Assembly: GCA_964567665.1 (NCBI GenBank) | Contig: CAZMNN010000007.1 | Coordinates: 1-64,000, forward strand | Reading direction: 5' to 3' | Length of the DNA: 64,000 nucleotides | Origin: UBA1731 sp964567665 | GTDB lineage: Bacteria > Verrucomicrobiota > Kiritimatiellia > RFP12 > UBA1067 | Shown here: one piece after another, positions 52,260 through 60,142 of the stretch | How positions within the stretch are numbered: position 1 is the first letter of the stretch | Layout of the letters: the number at the start of each line of letters is the position of its first letter | Position numbers and translations under genes: made by a program | The notes under the pieces: generated by a model | Told to the model about the DNA's origin: nothing | What the model saw: the letters and a program-made list of their open reading frames with translations, nothing else | The model's database searches: none

Positions 52260-54008
52260 TCATTGCCTGTGTTCCGCGCCTCGACGGCTGAACACCGTCG
52301 AAATCGTGAACAGGACAAGCGCCACCGCCACGACAAGCAGAAATCCTGTGGCGCCAAGCCTCATCCAGTCGCCGGCGCCGAGCGCTGCGGCAAATATCGC
52401 AATGAGCGCATACGACGACACCGAAAGCATGAAGCACATCGGGATGAGCGTTATCCAGCAGGGTTTTCCGTTTCTGACGAACCACAGCGTTGCCGCAAGC
52501 AGGGTGAGGGACGCAAGAAGCTGGTTCGCGGAGGCGAAGATCGTCCAGAGAGACTTCGCCGCCTTCGGATTTCCGAGGAGCAGCGCGGCGCCCAGCGCAC
52601 ACACGATCGTGGTTCCCACGTACATGTTGTGGAAGAAGCCGAACGCCTTGCCGCGCCCGGTTTTCGACGCATCTGAGCCGCACTTCCGGGCGGGGACACA
52701 GGCGACAAGCTCCTGCCACGAGAAGCGCGCAAGGCGCGTCCCGGCGTCGACCGTCGTCATCAGAAACGCGGACACCGACAGCAGCATGAACGACTCCGCC
52801 ATGCGCTTTCCGACTTCCTGGGACAACCCGACAGCCTCAAAGATGGATACGCAGAATCCGGCAATCGTGGAGGCGAACATCTGCACCGGCTCCATTGTCT
52901 GAACCGCAGCGACGTACTCCTTCTGGCTCATGTACGTTCCGGCGACGCCGATGAGCGCAATTATCGCAAGCACACCCTCAAGCAACATTCCGCCGTAGGC
53001 GATGGGACGTATCGACTTTTCGCTGTCCAGCTGCTTCGCTGATGTGCCGGAGGCGACAAGCGCATGGAAGCCGGAACACGCCCCGCAAGCAACCGTCACG
53101 AACAGGAACGGGAACAGAAGTTCCGGGACGCCTCCCCTTCCGACGGCGGAGAATCCCGCAAAGGCGTCAATGTGAAGCGTGGGGTGAGCAACGAACACGC
53201 CGAGGAATCCCAGCGCCATCATCGCGTAGAGCAGATATGCGTTGAGATAATCACGCGGCTGGAGAAGCAGCCAGACCGGCATCGTCGAAGCGAAGAAGCA
53301 GTACACAAGCAGCACAACCGTCCAGAATGACGTCGCCCCCGCCTTCGTCATGCCGAACATTGCGCACACGTCAAGCGGAAACACGTTCCCCACCCACACG
53401 AACGCAAACATCACCGGCACGAATATGAGGGATGCCCAAAGCACCGGCATTTTCAGGCGATATACGCAAAGCCCGAAGACCACCGCCTCGGCGATGAACA
53501 GCAGCGAAGCCGTGGCGATCGCAGGATCGGCAACGAACGTCGCCGCGATCTGCCGCGTAAACTCCGCAAGCACAAGCACAAGAGCCGACCAGCTGAACAG
53601 CAGGAACAGCACCCGTCCAGGCTTTCCGAGCACATCGCCGATGACGGTGCCGATCGATTCGCCTTCATGCCGGACGGAGAGGAACAGCGCAATCATGTCA
53701 TGCGCGGCGCCGATGAATATGCATCCAAGAACTATCCAAAGCGCAACGCTCGCCCAGCCGAACTCCGCCGCCAGAACAGGCCCCACGATCGGGCCGGCGC
53801 CGGCTATGGCAGCGAAATGATGCCCGAAAAGCACCGTCGGGTGCGCAGGGATATAGTCTACGCCGTCGCGCCGCGTATGCGCGGGCGTTCGGCGAGACGG
53901 ATCGATGCCAAGCACCTTGCCGACATATCTGGAGTAGAGGAAATATCCGCCAAGAAAGCAGACAGACGCAATCAGAAGCAGGGCAAGACCGTTCATGGCA
54001 GATGTCAT
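52260..54008 (-). CDS. cstA: CstA-family pyruvate/peptide transporter
   Basis: A 582-residue membrane protein with about 15 or more hydrophobic segments. The CstA signature is clear: IPAHPTVLFGHHFAAIAGAGPIVGPVLA near residue 50, HDMIALFLSVRHEGESIG near 103, ACGACSGFHALVASGTSAKQL near 310 and TTVDAGTRLARFSWQE near 420. The family imports pyruvate or small peptides, often under carbon limitation. It begins 12 bases after the DtxR-type regulator gene; the first ATG lacks a well-spaced Shine-Dalgarno sequence, and one four codons later is possible. Confidence 0.92.
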   Translation of the reverse strand: MTSAMNGLALLLIASVCFLGGYFLYSRYVGKVLGIDPSRRTPAHTRRDGVDYIPAHPTVLFGHHFAAIAGAGPIVGPVLAAEFGWASVALWIVLGCIFIGAAHDMIALFLSVRHEGESIGTVIGDVLGKPGRVLFLLFSWSALVLVLAEFTRQIAATFVADPAIATASLLFIAEAVVFGLCVYRLKMPVLWASLIFVPVMFAFVWVGNVFPLDVCAMFGMTKAGATSFWTVVLLVYCFFASTMPVWLLLQPRDYLNAYLLYAMMALGFLGVFVAHPTLHIDAFAGFSAVGRGGVPELLFPFLFVTVACGACSGFHALVASGTSAKQLDSEKSIRPIAYGGMLLEGVLAIIALIGVAGTYMSQKEYVAAVQTMEPVQMFASTIAGFCVSIFEAVGLSQEVGKRMAESFMLLSVSAFLMTTVDAGTRLARFSWQELVACVPARKCGSDASKTGRGKAFGFFHNMYVGTTIVCALGAALLLGNPKAAKSLWTIFASANQLLASLTLLAATLWFVRNGKPCWITLIPMCFMLSVSSYALIAIFAAALGAGDWMRLGATGFLLVVAVALVLFTISTVFSRRGAEHRQ

Positions 54009-54019
54009 CCTTTACTTGT

Positions 54020-54457
54020 TCATTTTTCCTGGGTCGGCGGCGGCTTTGGAAGAAGAGCGGCAAGCTTCGGGCTGAGTGTGCTCGTGCTGGTGCCGGGAGG
54101 GCCCTTCTTGAGGAAGTCCCGGATCTTGTCCATGGTCTCGGCCGACAGGATGTGCTCCATGAGACAGGCATCCTTGTCCGCAATGCGCCATGAGACACCG
54201 ATCTTGATGAGAAATTCGCGGATCTTGTTGTGGCGGTTCAGGATCATCGTCGCAATGCGCCGGCCCTTGGCCGTGAGTTCCACGTCGCCATACGGCTCCT
54301 GCGAGACAAGACCGAGCTTCTTCAGTTCGGAAAGCCCCTTCACCACGCTGGGCATCTTGACCTTCAGAGCGTTGGCTATGTCGCGCACACGTGCACGGCG
54401 CTTTTCGTGGATGAGGACGTAAACCACCTCTATGTAGTCTTCAAGCGACTTTGTCAT
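54020..54457 (-). CDS. DtxR/MntR-family metal-dependent repressor
   Basis: A 145-residue regulator: winged helix (5-62, with the recognition helix at KMPSVVKGLSELKKLG) and a dimerisation/metal domain, with no SH3/FeoA domain. Metal ligands by comparison with known family members: Asp7 and Glu10 (LEDYIEVVY) and His76 (RHNKIREFL) are MntR-like, while DACLMEHILS provides Cys, Glu and His in the spacing of DtxR C102-E105-H106. The mixture leaves Fe(II) or Mn(II) open. It is joined to the parA gene by an ATGA overlap and precedes cstA by 12 bases. A proline-rich tail ends the protein. Confidence 0.85.
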   Translation of the reverse strand: MTKSLEDYIEVVYVLIHEKRRARVRDIANALKVKMPSVVKGLSELKKLGLVSQEPYGDVELTAKGRRIATMILNRHNKIREFLIKIGVSWRIADKDACLMEHILSAETMDKIRDFLKKGPPGTSTSTLSPKLAALLPKPPPTQEK

Positions 54458-55371
54458 CGATCGGCTCCAGTTTCCGGGGATTGTGATTGCTGCTGTTCCG
54501 TGGACGTCTGAGCATCCGGCACGTCAGGCTGCAACGTCTGCTCTGGCTCGTCCGACGCATCGGCTGCGTCCGCCGCTGCTTCATCGTCAAAGCGCGTCGG
54601 AGTGCGGGCGATGAATTCGCGGGCGAACGCACGGTATGCGACCGCCCCCTTGCAGGTCGGGTCGTAGTGCATAACCGGCTGTCCGTAGCTCGGTGCCTCG
54701 CTCGTGCGGACATTGCGCGGAATCGTCGTCTCGTACACGCGATCGCCGAACTTCTCCTTGACGACCGCGATGACCTCCTTCGTCTGCGTCGCAACCATGT
54801 TCACCATAGTGAGAAGGATGCCGTTCAGCTCTATGGACGGATTCGCACCGGCGCGAAGCTGTTCGAGGAGGTTGGTGATGAGGCCAAGTCCCTCCATGGC
54901 GAGGAACTCCGCCTGCATCGGCACGAGAACGCCGTCCGCCGCCGCGAGGGAGGCCGTCATGACGATGCCGAGCGACGGCGGGCAGTCGAGGATTATGTAG
55001 TCGAACACGCCGGAATCGCGCACCGGTGCCAGCGCGTCCCTGATCACGGAAAGATGGTTCTCCTGTCTGGCGATCTCAATCTCCGCGCCGGCAAGATCCA
55101 CTTCGGAGGGGATTATGTTCAGGTTGTCGTATGCCGTCGGCTGAATGACGTCAGCGATCTCCGCCTCTCCGAGGAGCACCGGATAGATGGAGACCCCCTG
55201 CTTCCGCTCAAGGCCAAGACCACCCGTTGCGTTCGCCTGCGGATCAAGATCCACGACAAGCACGGTGTACCGTCTGCGGGCGAGCGCGGCCGCAAGGTTG
55301 ACCACAGTGGTGGTCTTGCCGACGCCGCCCTTCTGATTGGCGACCGCTATTATCTTTGTGCGTTTTGTCAT
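54454..55371 (-). CDS. ParA/Soj-family ATPase with acidic tail
   Basis: A 305-residue deviant-Walker ATPase. The start at 55371 makes an ATGA overlap with the upstream gene and gives KIIAVANQKGGVGKTTTVVN, with the signature lysine. VVDLDPQANATGGLG and IILDCPPSLG follow, and TIPRNVRTSEAPSYGQPV is the typical chromosomal ParA/Soj C-terminal segment. Residues about 262-305 are an Asp/Glu/Gln/Ser-rich tail not common in Soj. ParB does not follow; the next gene is the metal regulator, so it may be an orphan ParA or chromosome partitioning may use a distant parB. Confidence 0.88.
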   Translation of the reverse strand: MTKRTKIIAVANQKGGVGKTTTVVNLAAALARRRYTVLVVDLDPQANATGGLGLERKQGVSIYPVLLGEAEIADVIQPTAYDNLNIIPSEVDLAGAEIEIARQENHLSVIRDALAPVRDSGVFDYIILDCPPSLGIVMTASLAAADGVLVPMQAEFLAMEGLGLITNLLEQLRAGANPSIELNGILLTMVNMVATQTKEVIAVVKEKFGDRVYETTIPRNVRTSEAPSYGQPVMHYDPTCKGAVAYRAFAREFIARTPTRFDDEAAADAADASDEPEQTLQPDVPDAQTSTEQQQSQSPETGADR

Positions 55372-55901
55372 CCTATCATCCCCGCATTCTTGAGATCTTC
55401 CATGTTGTGCGCCACCGATGCATTCGTATGAAGCCAGAAGAACCTCATCAGGCACACGTCCCACGGATCGTCCACACCCTCGATGACCGCATCGAACGGG
55501 CGGTCTGCAATCTTCACGTCGCGTATGACGCGCTCTGCGACAGCCTCCATCGTATCGGTGACGATCTGTTCGGAGAACGCCTCCTGCTTAAGCCGGTAGC
55601 CATACTTGAGGATCTTGAGCTTGTCCTCGTTCTGCTTCAGGAAGTCGTAGTACCTCTGCGCCATCTCCCCGAAACCGTCGAACTCGTCCTTCACGTACCG
55701 CTCCGGCGTTATCAGTTCAGGCTTGCTCGCCTGAAGCCGTCCTTCGCGGATGCGTATCTTGCCAGGACAATCCTCCAGCTCCGCAAGCAGGTGATAGTTG
55801 ACGCAGGTCGTGCCGAACGTCTCAAGTGCGCGCGTCGGCGCATGGAGCACCTTCGTCGCCTCTGCGGCGTACATGAAGTCGTATGTGCGGTCTCTGCTCA
55901 C
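55368..55901 (-). CDS. Conserved-looking protein of unknown function between Gfo/Idh and ParA
   Basis: A 177-residue soluble protein beginning with GTG inside a GTGA overlap with the upstream stop. The N-terminal third contains FGTTCVNYHLLAELEDCPGK; the middle is helical and charged (EMAQRYYDFLKQNEDKLKIL); the C-terminus has DDPWDVCLMRFFWLHTNASV. It has no signal peptide, membrane segment or metal motif beyond scattered cysteines. I do not recognise the family. The stop overlaps the parA start by four bases, so it is translated in step with ParA, and a functional link is plausible. Confidence 0.75.
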   Translation of the reverse strand: MSRDRTYDFMYAAEATKVLHAPTRALETFGTTCVNYHLLAELEDCPGKIRIREGRLQASKPELITPERYVKDEFDGFGEMAQRYYDFLKQNEDKLKILKYGYRLKQEAFSEQIVTDTMEAVAERVIRDVKIADRPFDAVIEGVDDPWDVCLMRFFWLHTNASVAHNMEDLKNAGMIG

Positions 55902-57334
55902 CCCTTCATCACCTCATCGAAATCAAGACCGAATTCCCTCAGATTCACCTTGAGGTCGTATTTGTCCCGTGCGAACGGCTTCATCAGCGCGTCCGCCGCC
56001 GCATCGCCGGTCGTCTCCTTCGCCGGGTTCCACTTGAGCGAAAACGACTTTTTGCCGCGACCAAGCTCCATGCACATCTGTCCGAGTGAACACATCGCAG
56101 TGGAGAGATGTCCGCCGAGCGCGTTGGTGACAGTCATCTTCGGATCGCCGGCCTTGATGGCCGCAAGCCAGTTGTCGACGTGCAGCTGCATCGGATTCGC
56201 GCCCATGGGCTTGAGCTTGGGCAGCAGAGAAGCGTCGGACGCCGCCATCGGCGCAAGCTGTCCGGGACGCACAGGCACATCCGGATCGGAGGGCGTCACC
56301 TTGACGGCTCCGCGTGTGCAGAAGAGCCAGTCTCCGTTCTCTCCGACGAACTTCACTCCGTTCTGGTACTTGTTGCAGACGTGCACGTCAGTTGCGCCGC
56401 CGTTGAACGAATAGTGCAGATCGTAGGTTGTGTGGACGTTCCACAGTCTGCCGCCGGAGAGATCCATCCATTCGCACGTTCCGCTCACGCCGTCCAGACC
56501 GGTCGCGCCAAGCCCCCAGCGGGCGATGTCAAGATGATGGGCTCCCCAGTTCGTGATCATGCCCCAACCGTACGGCGCAAGCTGAATCCAGCCAGGACGG
56601 TCTGCGATGCGCGAAAGATCCTGCGTGTGGCAGCGCGTCCAGTTGTACGGAACCGTCGGATCCGTCGGACCGAGCCAAGTTGCGTAGTCGAACGTCTTCG
56701 GAACGGGTTCGGCGGCGGCGACGCCACCGGAGACGTCGAGGCCGATTCCGACCTCAACCCTCTTGACCTTGCCGATGGCGCCGGCCTTCACAGCCTCGCA
56801 TACGCCCTGGAACTGATTCCAGCTGCGCTGCTGCGAACCGACCTGCATGACGGTGTTGAAGCGCTTTGCGAGGTTTGCGATGAGCCTGCCTTCCTTTATC
56901 GTCTGAGTGAACGGCTTCTGCAGCCACACGGCCTTTCCGGCGCATATCGCAGTGGAAGCGACGAGCGCGTGCCAGAAGTCCGGGAGGCAGAGCATCACGG
57001 CGTCAATGTCCCTGCGGGCGCACACCTCCTTGTAATCGTGGTACGTATCGACCTTGCATCCGTGGATTCCCTGCCTTTCGTACTCCTTCTCGATCTTCTG
57101 CTTCGCGAAATCGCGACGACGGGAATCGAGGTCGCACACGGCGACTATGCGGGCGATGTCGCTGCGCTTCAGCACGGCCGGCATCTCAAATGTGGATGCG
57201 ATGCGGCCAAGTCCGATCACCGCCACGCGAATCTTCTCGTTGGACGAGAATGTGAGAGCTGCACACCCCGGCAGCGCCAGCGGCGCGGCCGCGAAAGAAA
57301 TCCCCTTGATGAATCCTCTGCGATTGACGTTCAT
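55898..57334 (-). CDS. Exported Gfo/Idh/MocA-family oxidoreductase (second copy)
   Basis: A 478-residue oxidoreductase with a twin-arginine lipoprotein-type start, NRRGFIKGISFAAAPLALPGCA, with a lipobox cysteine near residue 24. The Rossmann motif is VAVIGLGRIASTFEMP, then DAVMLCLPDFWHALVAS and the site usually read as EKP is LQKPFTQTIKEG, keeping the lysine. WGAHHLDIARWGL completes the catalytic region. It is only distantly related to the 37018-38451 protein. Its ATG overlaps the stop of the RnfG-like gene, an unusual pairing of a periplasmic flavoprotein and a periplasmic NAD-dependent enzyme. Confidence 0.88.
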   Translation of the reverse strand: MNVNRRGFIKGISFAAAPLALPGCAALTFSSNEKIRVAVIGLGRIASTFEMPAVLKRSDIARIVAVCDLDSRRRDFAKQKIEKEYERQGIHGCKVDTYHDYKEVCARRDIDAVMLCLPDFWHALVASTAICAGKAVWLQKPFTQTIKEGRLIANLAKRFNTVMQVGSQQRSWNQFQGVCEAVKAGAIGKVKRVEVGIGLDVSGGVAAAEPVPKTFDYATWLGPTDPTVPYNWTRCHTQDLSRIADRPGWIQLAPYGWGMITNWGAHHLDIARWGLGATGLDGVSGTCEWMDLSGGRLWNVHTTYDLHYSFNGGATDVHVCNKYQNGVKFVGENGDWLFCTRGAVKVTPSDPDVPVRPGQLAPMAASDASLLPKLKPMGANPMQLHVDNWLAAIKAGDPKMTVTNALGGHLSTAMCSLGQMCMELGRGKKSFSLKWNPAKETTGDAAADALMKPFARDKYDLKVNLREFGLDFDEVMKG

Positions 57335-57867
57335 TTTCTCAACACTCCTTCAAGTTTCCTCTTTGCATCGTTTATTGCGCCGCACACTGCGCGAGACGTT
57401 ATCGTCGCGGACGTGATGGCCTCGATGGCTCCGCCGTCTTTCTTCACGGCAAGCGGCGACGAGGCGTCCATGCCGGAGAACTGTCCGGAGAACTCCTCGC
57501 TCGTCAGGTTCGAGCCAAGTCCAGGTGTCTCGGAAGCCTCAAGCTTCCTGTACGCGATGATCCTGAAATCCGGCGTGAATCCCACCATGAGCGCAATGTT
57601 CCCGCCGTATCCAGACGGGTCGTCCCCTCTGACCGCGTAGCCGACAGGTCTGCCAGAGGCATCCTTCCCGGCAAACACCCCGTCCGCAATGCTCTCGACG
57701 CTGGAGGATTCGACGGACGGCGGCATGACCGCAGCGGCTGCATCAAGCGTCTGCTTAGCGCGGATGTCCCTTATCGCATCCTTCGTCACGGCGTTCACGC
57801 TTGCGAGCACCCCGGCGCAGACCGCCGAGATGACCGTGAGACTTAAAATCAACTTAACTATTTTCAC
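57331..57867 (-). CDS. RnfG/NqrC-like FMN-binding protein (orphan)
   Basis: A 178-residue protein with one N-terminal membrane helix (5-27) and a periplasmic FMN-binding domain. GYGGNIALMVGFTP, the LEASETPGLGSNL loop and ITSATITSRAV are diagnostic; the last carries the threonine (about Thr155, S-A-T) normally joined to FMN through a phosphoester by ApbE. In Rnf and Nqr complexes this subunit passes electrons across the membrane. No other rnf/nqr gene is in the window, and a lipoprotein ApbE gene lies just upstream. It heads the operon running to 50390. Confidence 0.88.
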   Translation of the reverse strand: MKIVKLILSLTVISAVCAGVLASVNAVTKDAIRDIRAKQTLDAAAAVMPPSVESSSVESIADGVFAGKDASGRPVGYAVRGDDPSGYGGNIALMVGFTPDFRIIAYRKLEASETPGLGSNLTSEEFSGQFSGMDASSPLAVKKDGGAIEAITSATITSRAVCGAINDAKRKLEGVLRK

Positions 57868-57938
57868 GCATTCACTCTATGTTCATCCAATGCCGCAGAG
57901 ACACCAGATACACGATATCCCTTGGCAAAACGCCGAAA

Positions 57939-57967
57939 ATGATACCACATTCCCTATCCAAAAGCAA
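57939..57967 (-). promoter_or_regulatory. Promoter of the rnfG-parA-cstA operon
   Basis: Minus strand: TTGCTT (57962-57967), 17-base spacer, TGGTATCAT (TATCAT at 57939-57944), about 72 bases upstream of the RnfG-like start. Confidence 0.65.
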
Positions 57968-57988
57968 TGTTTGCCACCGCAAAACCAT

Positions 57989-58759
57989 TCACCGCAACAC
58001 CCACTCGGCATAGGCCTCCGGATGGAATTTCCTTAGAAACGCGCTCCCTTCATCCTGTCCAAGCACAAAAAGCGTAGTGGATAGAGCATCGGCGAGCATT
58101 GCGCTGGATGGATGCACAACCGTCACCGACGCCACACGGTTCGACACAGGCCTTCCGGTCCTTCCGTCGTATATGTGCTTGCCCCTTGCGTATTCGCCGC
58201 TCGTCGCACAGGCCATGCCGTTCGTCAGCACAATGCCGCGCACCACGCCGCCGGATCCGGACGGGTCGAGTATTCCGGTGTTCCATGTCCCGGAGACCGC
58301 CTTCAGGTTGCCGCCAAGATCAAGCAGAATGTCATCCGAAACAAGGCCATTCTCAAGAAGCCGCCTTGCCGCCAGATCCACGGCGAACCCCTTCGCTATC
58401 GCGCCGAGGTCGGGCCCCTTCGCGTCTCCGCGCCAAAACGGATCGAACGCGCCGCCGGATCTTTCACGCATCGCAAACGCCGCCTCGTAGCACGGACGCG
58501 TTTCCGCCGAAACGCCGTCAATCGAGGTGTAGTTCGATATCTCGGAGTGCGGGTTCCATATCGAAAGCCGTGACTCCACATCCCCGTAGACCTCGCGCAC
58601 CGCAGCGCAGACCCTGCGCTTCAATGCGACATCAGGCGCACATCCCTTGAAGGAGACCTTTGCGACAGTGCCCATGACCGTCCATTCGATCGAATCGACG
58701 TGCGGTCTGCCGCCGCATCCAATGGCGGCAAGCATCAGCAGCAGCGCAAGCAGTCTCAA
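57989..58759 (-). CDS. FAD:protein FMN transferase (ApbE), lipoprotein form
   Basis: A 256-residue ApbE with a lipoprotein signal ending AAIGC (Cys15). Family marks: VMGTVAKVSF, GGAFDPFWRG near residue 105, DLGAIAKGFAVD near 122, LDLGGNLKAVSG near 150, GRPVSNRVASVTVV and a C-terminal MLADALSTTLFVLG. It should covalently attach FMN to a periplasmic acceptor; the RnfG-like protein encoded 121 bases downstream is the obvious candidate. Its start overlaps the miaB stop by four bases, so it belongs to the topA-xerC-miaB transcript rather than the rnfG one. Confidence 0.93.
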   Translation of the reverse strand: MRLLALLLMLAAIGCGGRPHVDSIEWTVMGTVAKVSFKGCAPDVALKRRVCAAVREVYGDVESRLSIWNPHSEISNYTSIDGVSAETRPCYEAAFAMRERSGGAFDPFWRGDAKGPDLGAIAKGFAVDLAARRLLENGLVSDDILLDLGGNLKAVSGTWNTGILDPSGSGGVVRGIVLTNGMACATSGEYARGKHIYDGRTGRPVSNRVASVTVVHPSSAMLADALSTTLFVLGQDEGSAFLRKFHPEAYAEWVLR

Positions 58760-60126
58760 ACTATCTCACCTACCAGTATCTGCGGATGCGCTTCGGTTAT
58801 GCGCACGTTCACCGCCTCTCCGGGAGCGATGCGCACTGACGGCTCAAACACGACAATGCGATTGCCCGAATCGCGTCCGCTCCAGCGAACCTTGTTGCGA
58901 AGGCTCGGCCCTTCGACAAGCACTTCGCGCACAGATCCGACGAGACGCCGGTTTCGTTCAAGCCCCCGTCTCTCCTGGTCTGCGAGAAGCACCTGATCGC
59001 GCCGCTCCTTCTCCTCCGTCGGAACGTCGTCCGGCAACGCCGCAGAGCGTGTGCCGGGACGCGGAGAGTACTTGAAGATGAACGCATTGTCGAATCCGGC
59101 CTCCTCCATCAGCGAGCGCGTTGCCTCGAAATCGTCCTCCGTCTCGCCGGGATAGCCCACGATGACGTCTGTGGTCACGGCAAAATCCGGGTCGAACGCA
59201 CGGAGCTTTGCGACGGCCGCAAGATATTCGGCCCGTGTATAGCGCCGTCCCATCTCGGCAAGTATGCGGTCGCTTCCCGACTGCACAGGCAGATGGAGAT
59301 GGCGGCACACCTTGCGACATTCGCGGAAAGCCGCCACAAGCTCGTCGGTGCACCCTTTCGGATGCGCACTCGTAAACCTGATGCGCTCAAGTCCATCGAT
59401 TCCGTTCAGGGCGGCGAGCAGACGCGGAAACGGCTCGCTGTACCTGCCGTCCGGATCTTCAAACCAGGCCTTGTTGCGCACTCCGTAGCGAAGCACGCTC
59501 TGTCCGAGCAGACACACCTCTTTCACGCCACGCGCCGCAAGAGACTTCACCTCCGCGACAATCTCCCTTGCAGGACGCGAATACTCATGGCCTCTGACAT
59601 CCGGCACAATGCAGTAGCTGCACCGGTTGTCGCAGCCGAGCAGAACCGTGACGTAACTCTTGAAGCATTCTGACTGTCCGCCGTCCGCAGCGTCCGGATG
59701 CGAATCAAGCCCCTCCGGAACGTCATCAGGATCTGGCAGCTCCAGCACGTTTGCGCCTGTCTTCGTTTCTGGATATCCAAGCGACTGCAGTTCGGCGACT
59801 ATCTTCGGTATGAGACCGAAGCGGCGCGGTCCGACGGCGAAATCCAATGTGGGCAACTTCTTGAACACGTCCGCGCCAAGACGCTTCACCGCACAGCCCA
59901 TGAGACCGACGATCTTCGTACGCCCCTTCGGTGCGCACAGATTGCCGCACTTGCCGATCGCCTTCTCCTCGGCCTTCTGCCTTACTGTGCAGGAATTGAC
60001 GATCAGGAGGTCGGCTTCGTCTTCGCCTTCCGCCCTCACGTGTCCTGCGGCCTCCAGCATCGCGCCGACCGCCTCCGAATCGCGCACGTTCATCTGGCAC
60101 CCGTACGTATGGATGTGAAACTTCAA
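58756..60126 (-). CDS. miaB: tRNA methylthiotransferase MiaB
   Basis: A 456-residue radical-SAM enzyme that adds the 2-methylthio group to i6A37 of tRNA. The N-terminal UPF0004 domain begins HTYGCQMNVRDSE with its cluster cysteines (also NSCTV and LMGCAVK). The radical-SAM cluster motif is GCDNRCSYCIVP near residue 175. VGYPGETEDDF and the KYSPRPGTRSA segment match MiaB rather than MtaB/RimO, and a TRAM domain ends the protein. It starts 16 bases after xerC. A MiaA gene is not in the window. Confidence 0.94.
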   Translation of the reverse strand: MKFHIHTYGCQMNVRDSEAVGAMLEAAGHVRAEGEDEADLLIVNSCTVRQKAEEKAIGKCGNLCAPKGRTKIVGLMGCAVKRLGADVFKKLPTLDFAVGPRRFGLIPKIVAELQSLGYPETKTGANVLELPDPDDVPEGLDSHPDAADGGQSECFKSYVTVLLGCDNRCSYCIVPDVRGHEYSRPAREIVAEVKSLAARGVKEVCLLGQSVLRYGVRNKAWFEDPDGRYSEPFPRLLAALNGIDGLERIRFTSAHPKGCTDELVAAFRECRKVCRHLHLPVQSGSDRILAEMGRRYTRAEYLAAVAKLRAFDPDFAVTTDVIVGYPGETEDDFEATRSLMEEAGFDNAFIFKYSPRPGTRSAALPDDVPTEEKERRDQVLLADQERRGLERNRRLVGSVREVLVEGPSLRNKVRWSGRDSGNRIVVFEPSVRIAPGEAVNVRITEAHPQILVGEIV

Positions 60127-60142
60127 CTGCGGCTCCTTCCGG

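Noticed and set aside
56108..57640. Plus-strand frame of 510 codons opposite Gfo/Idh and the RnfG-like gene
   Set aside because: Spans two overlapping real genes and shows the composition of antisense translation.
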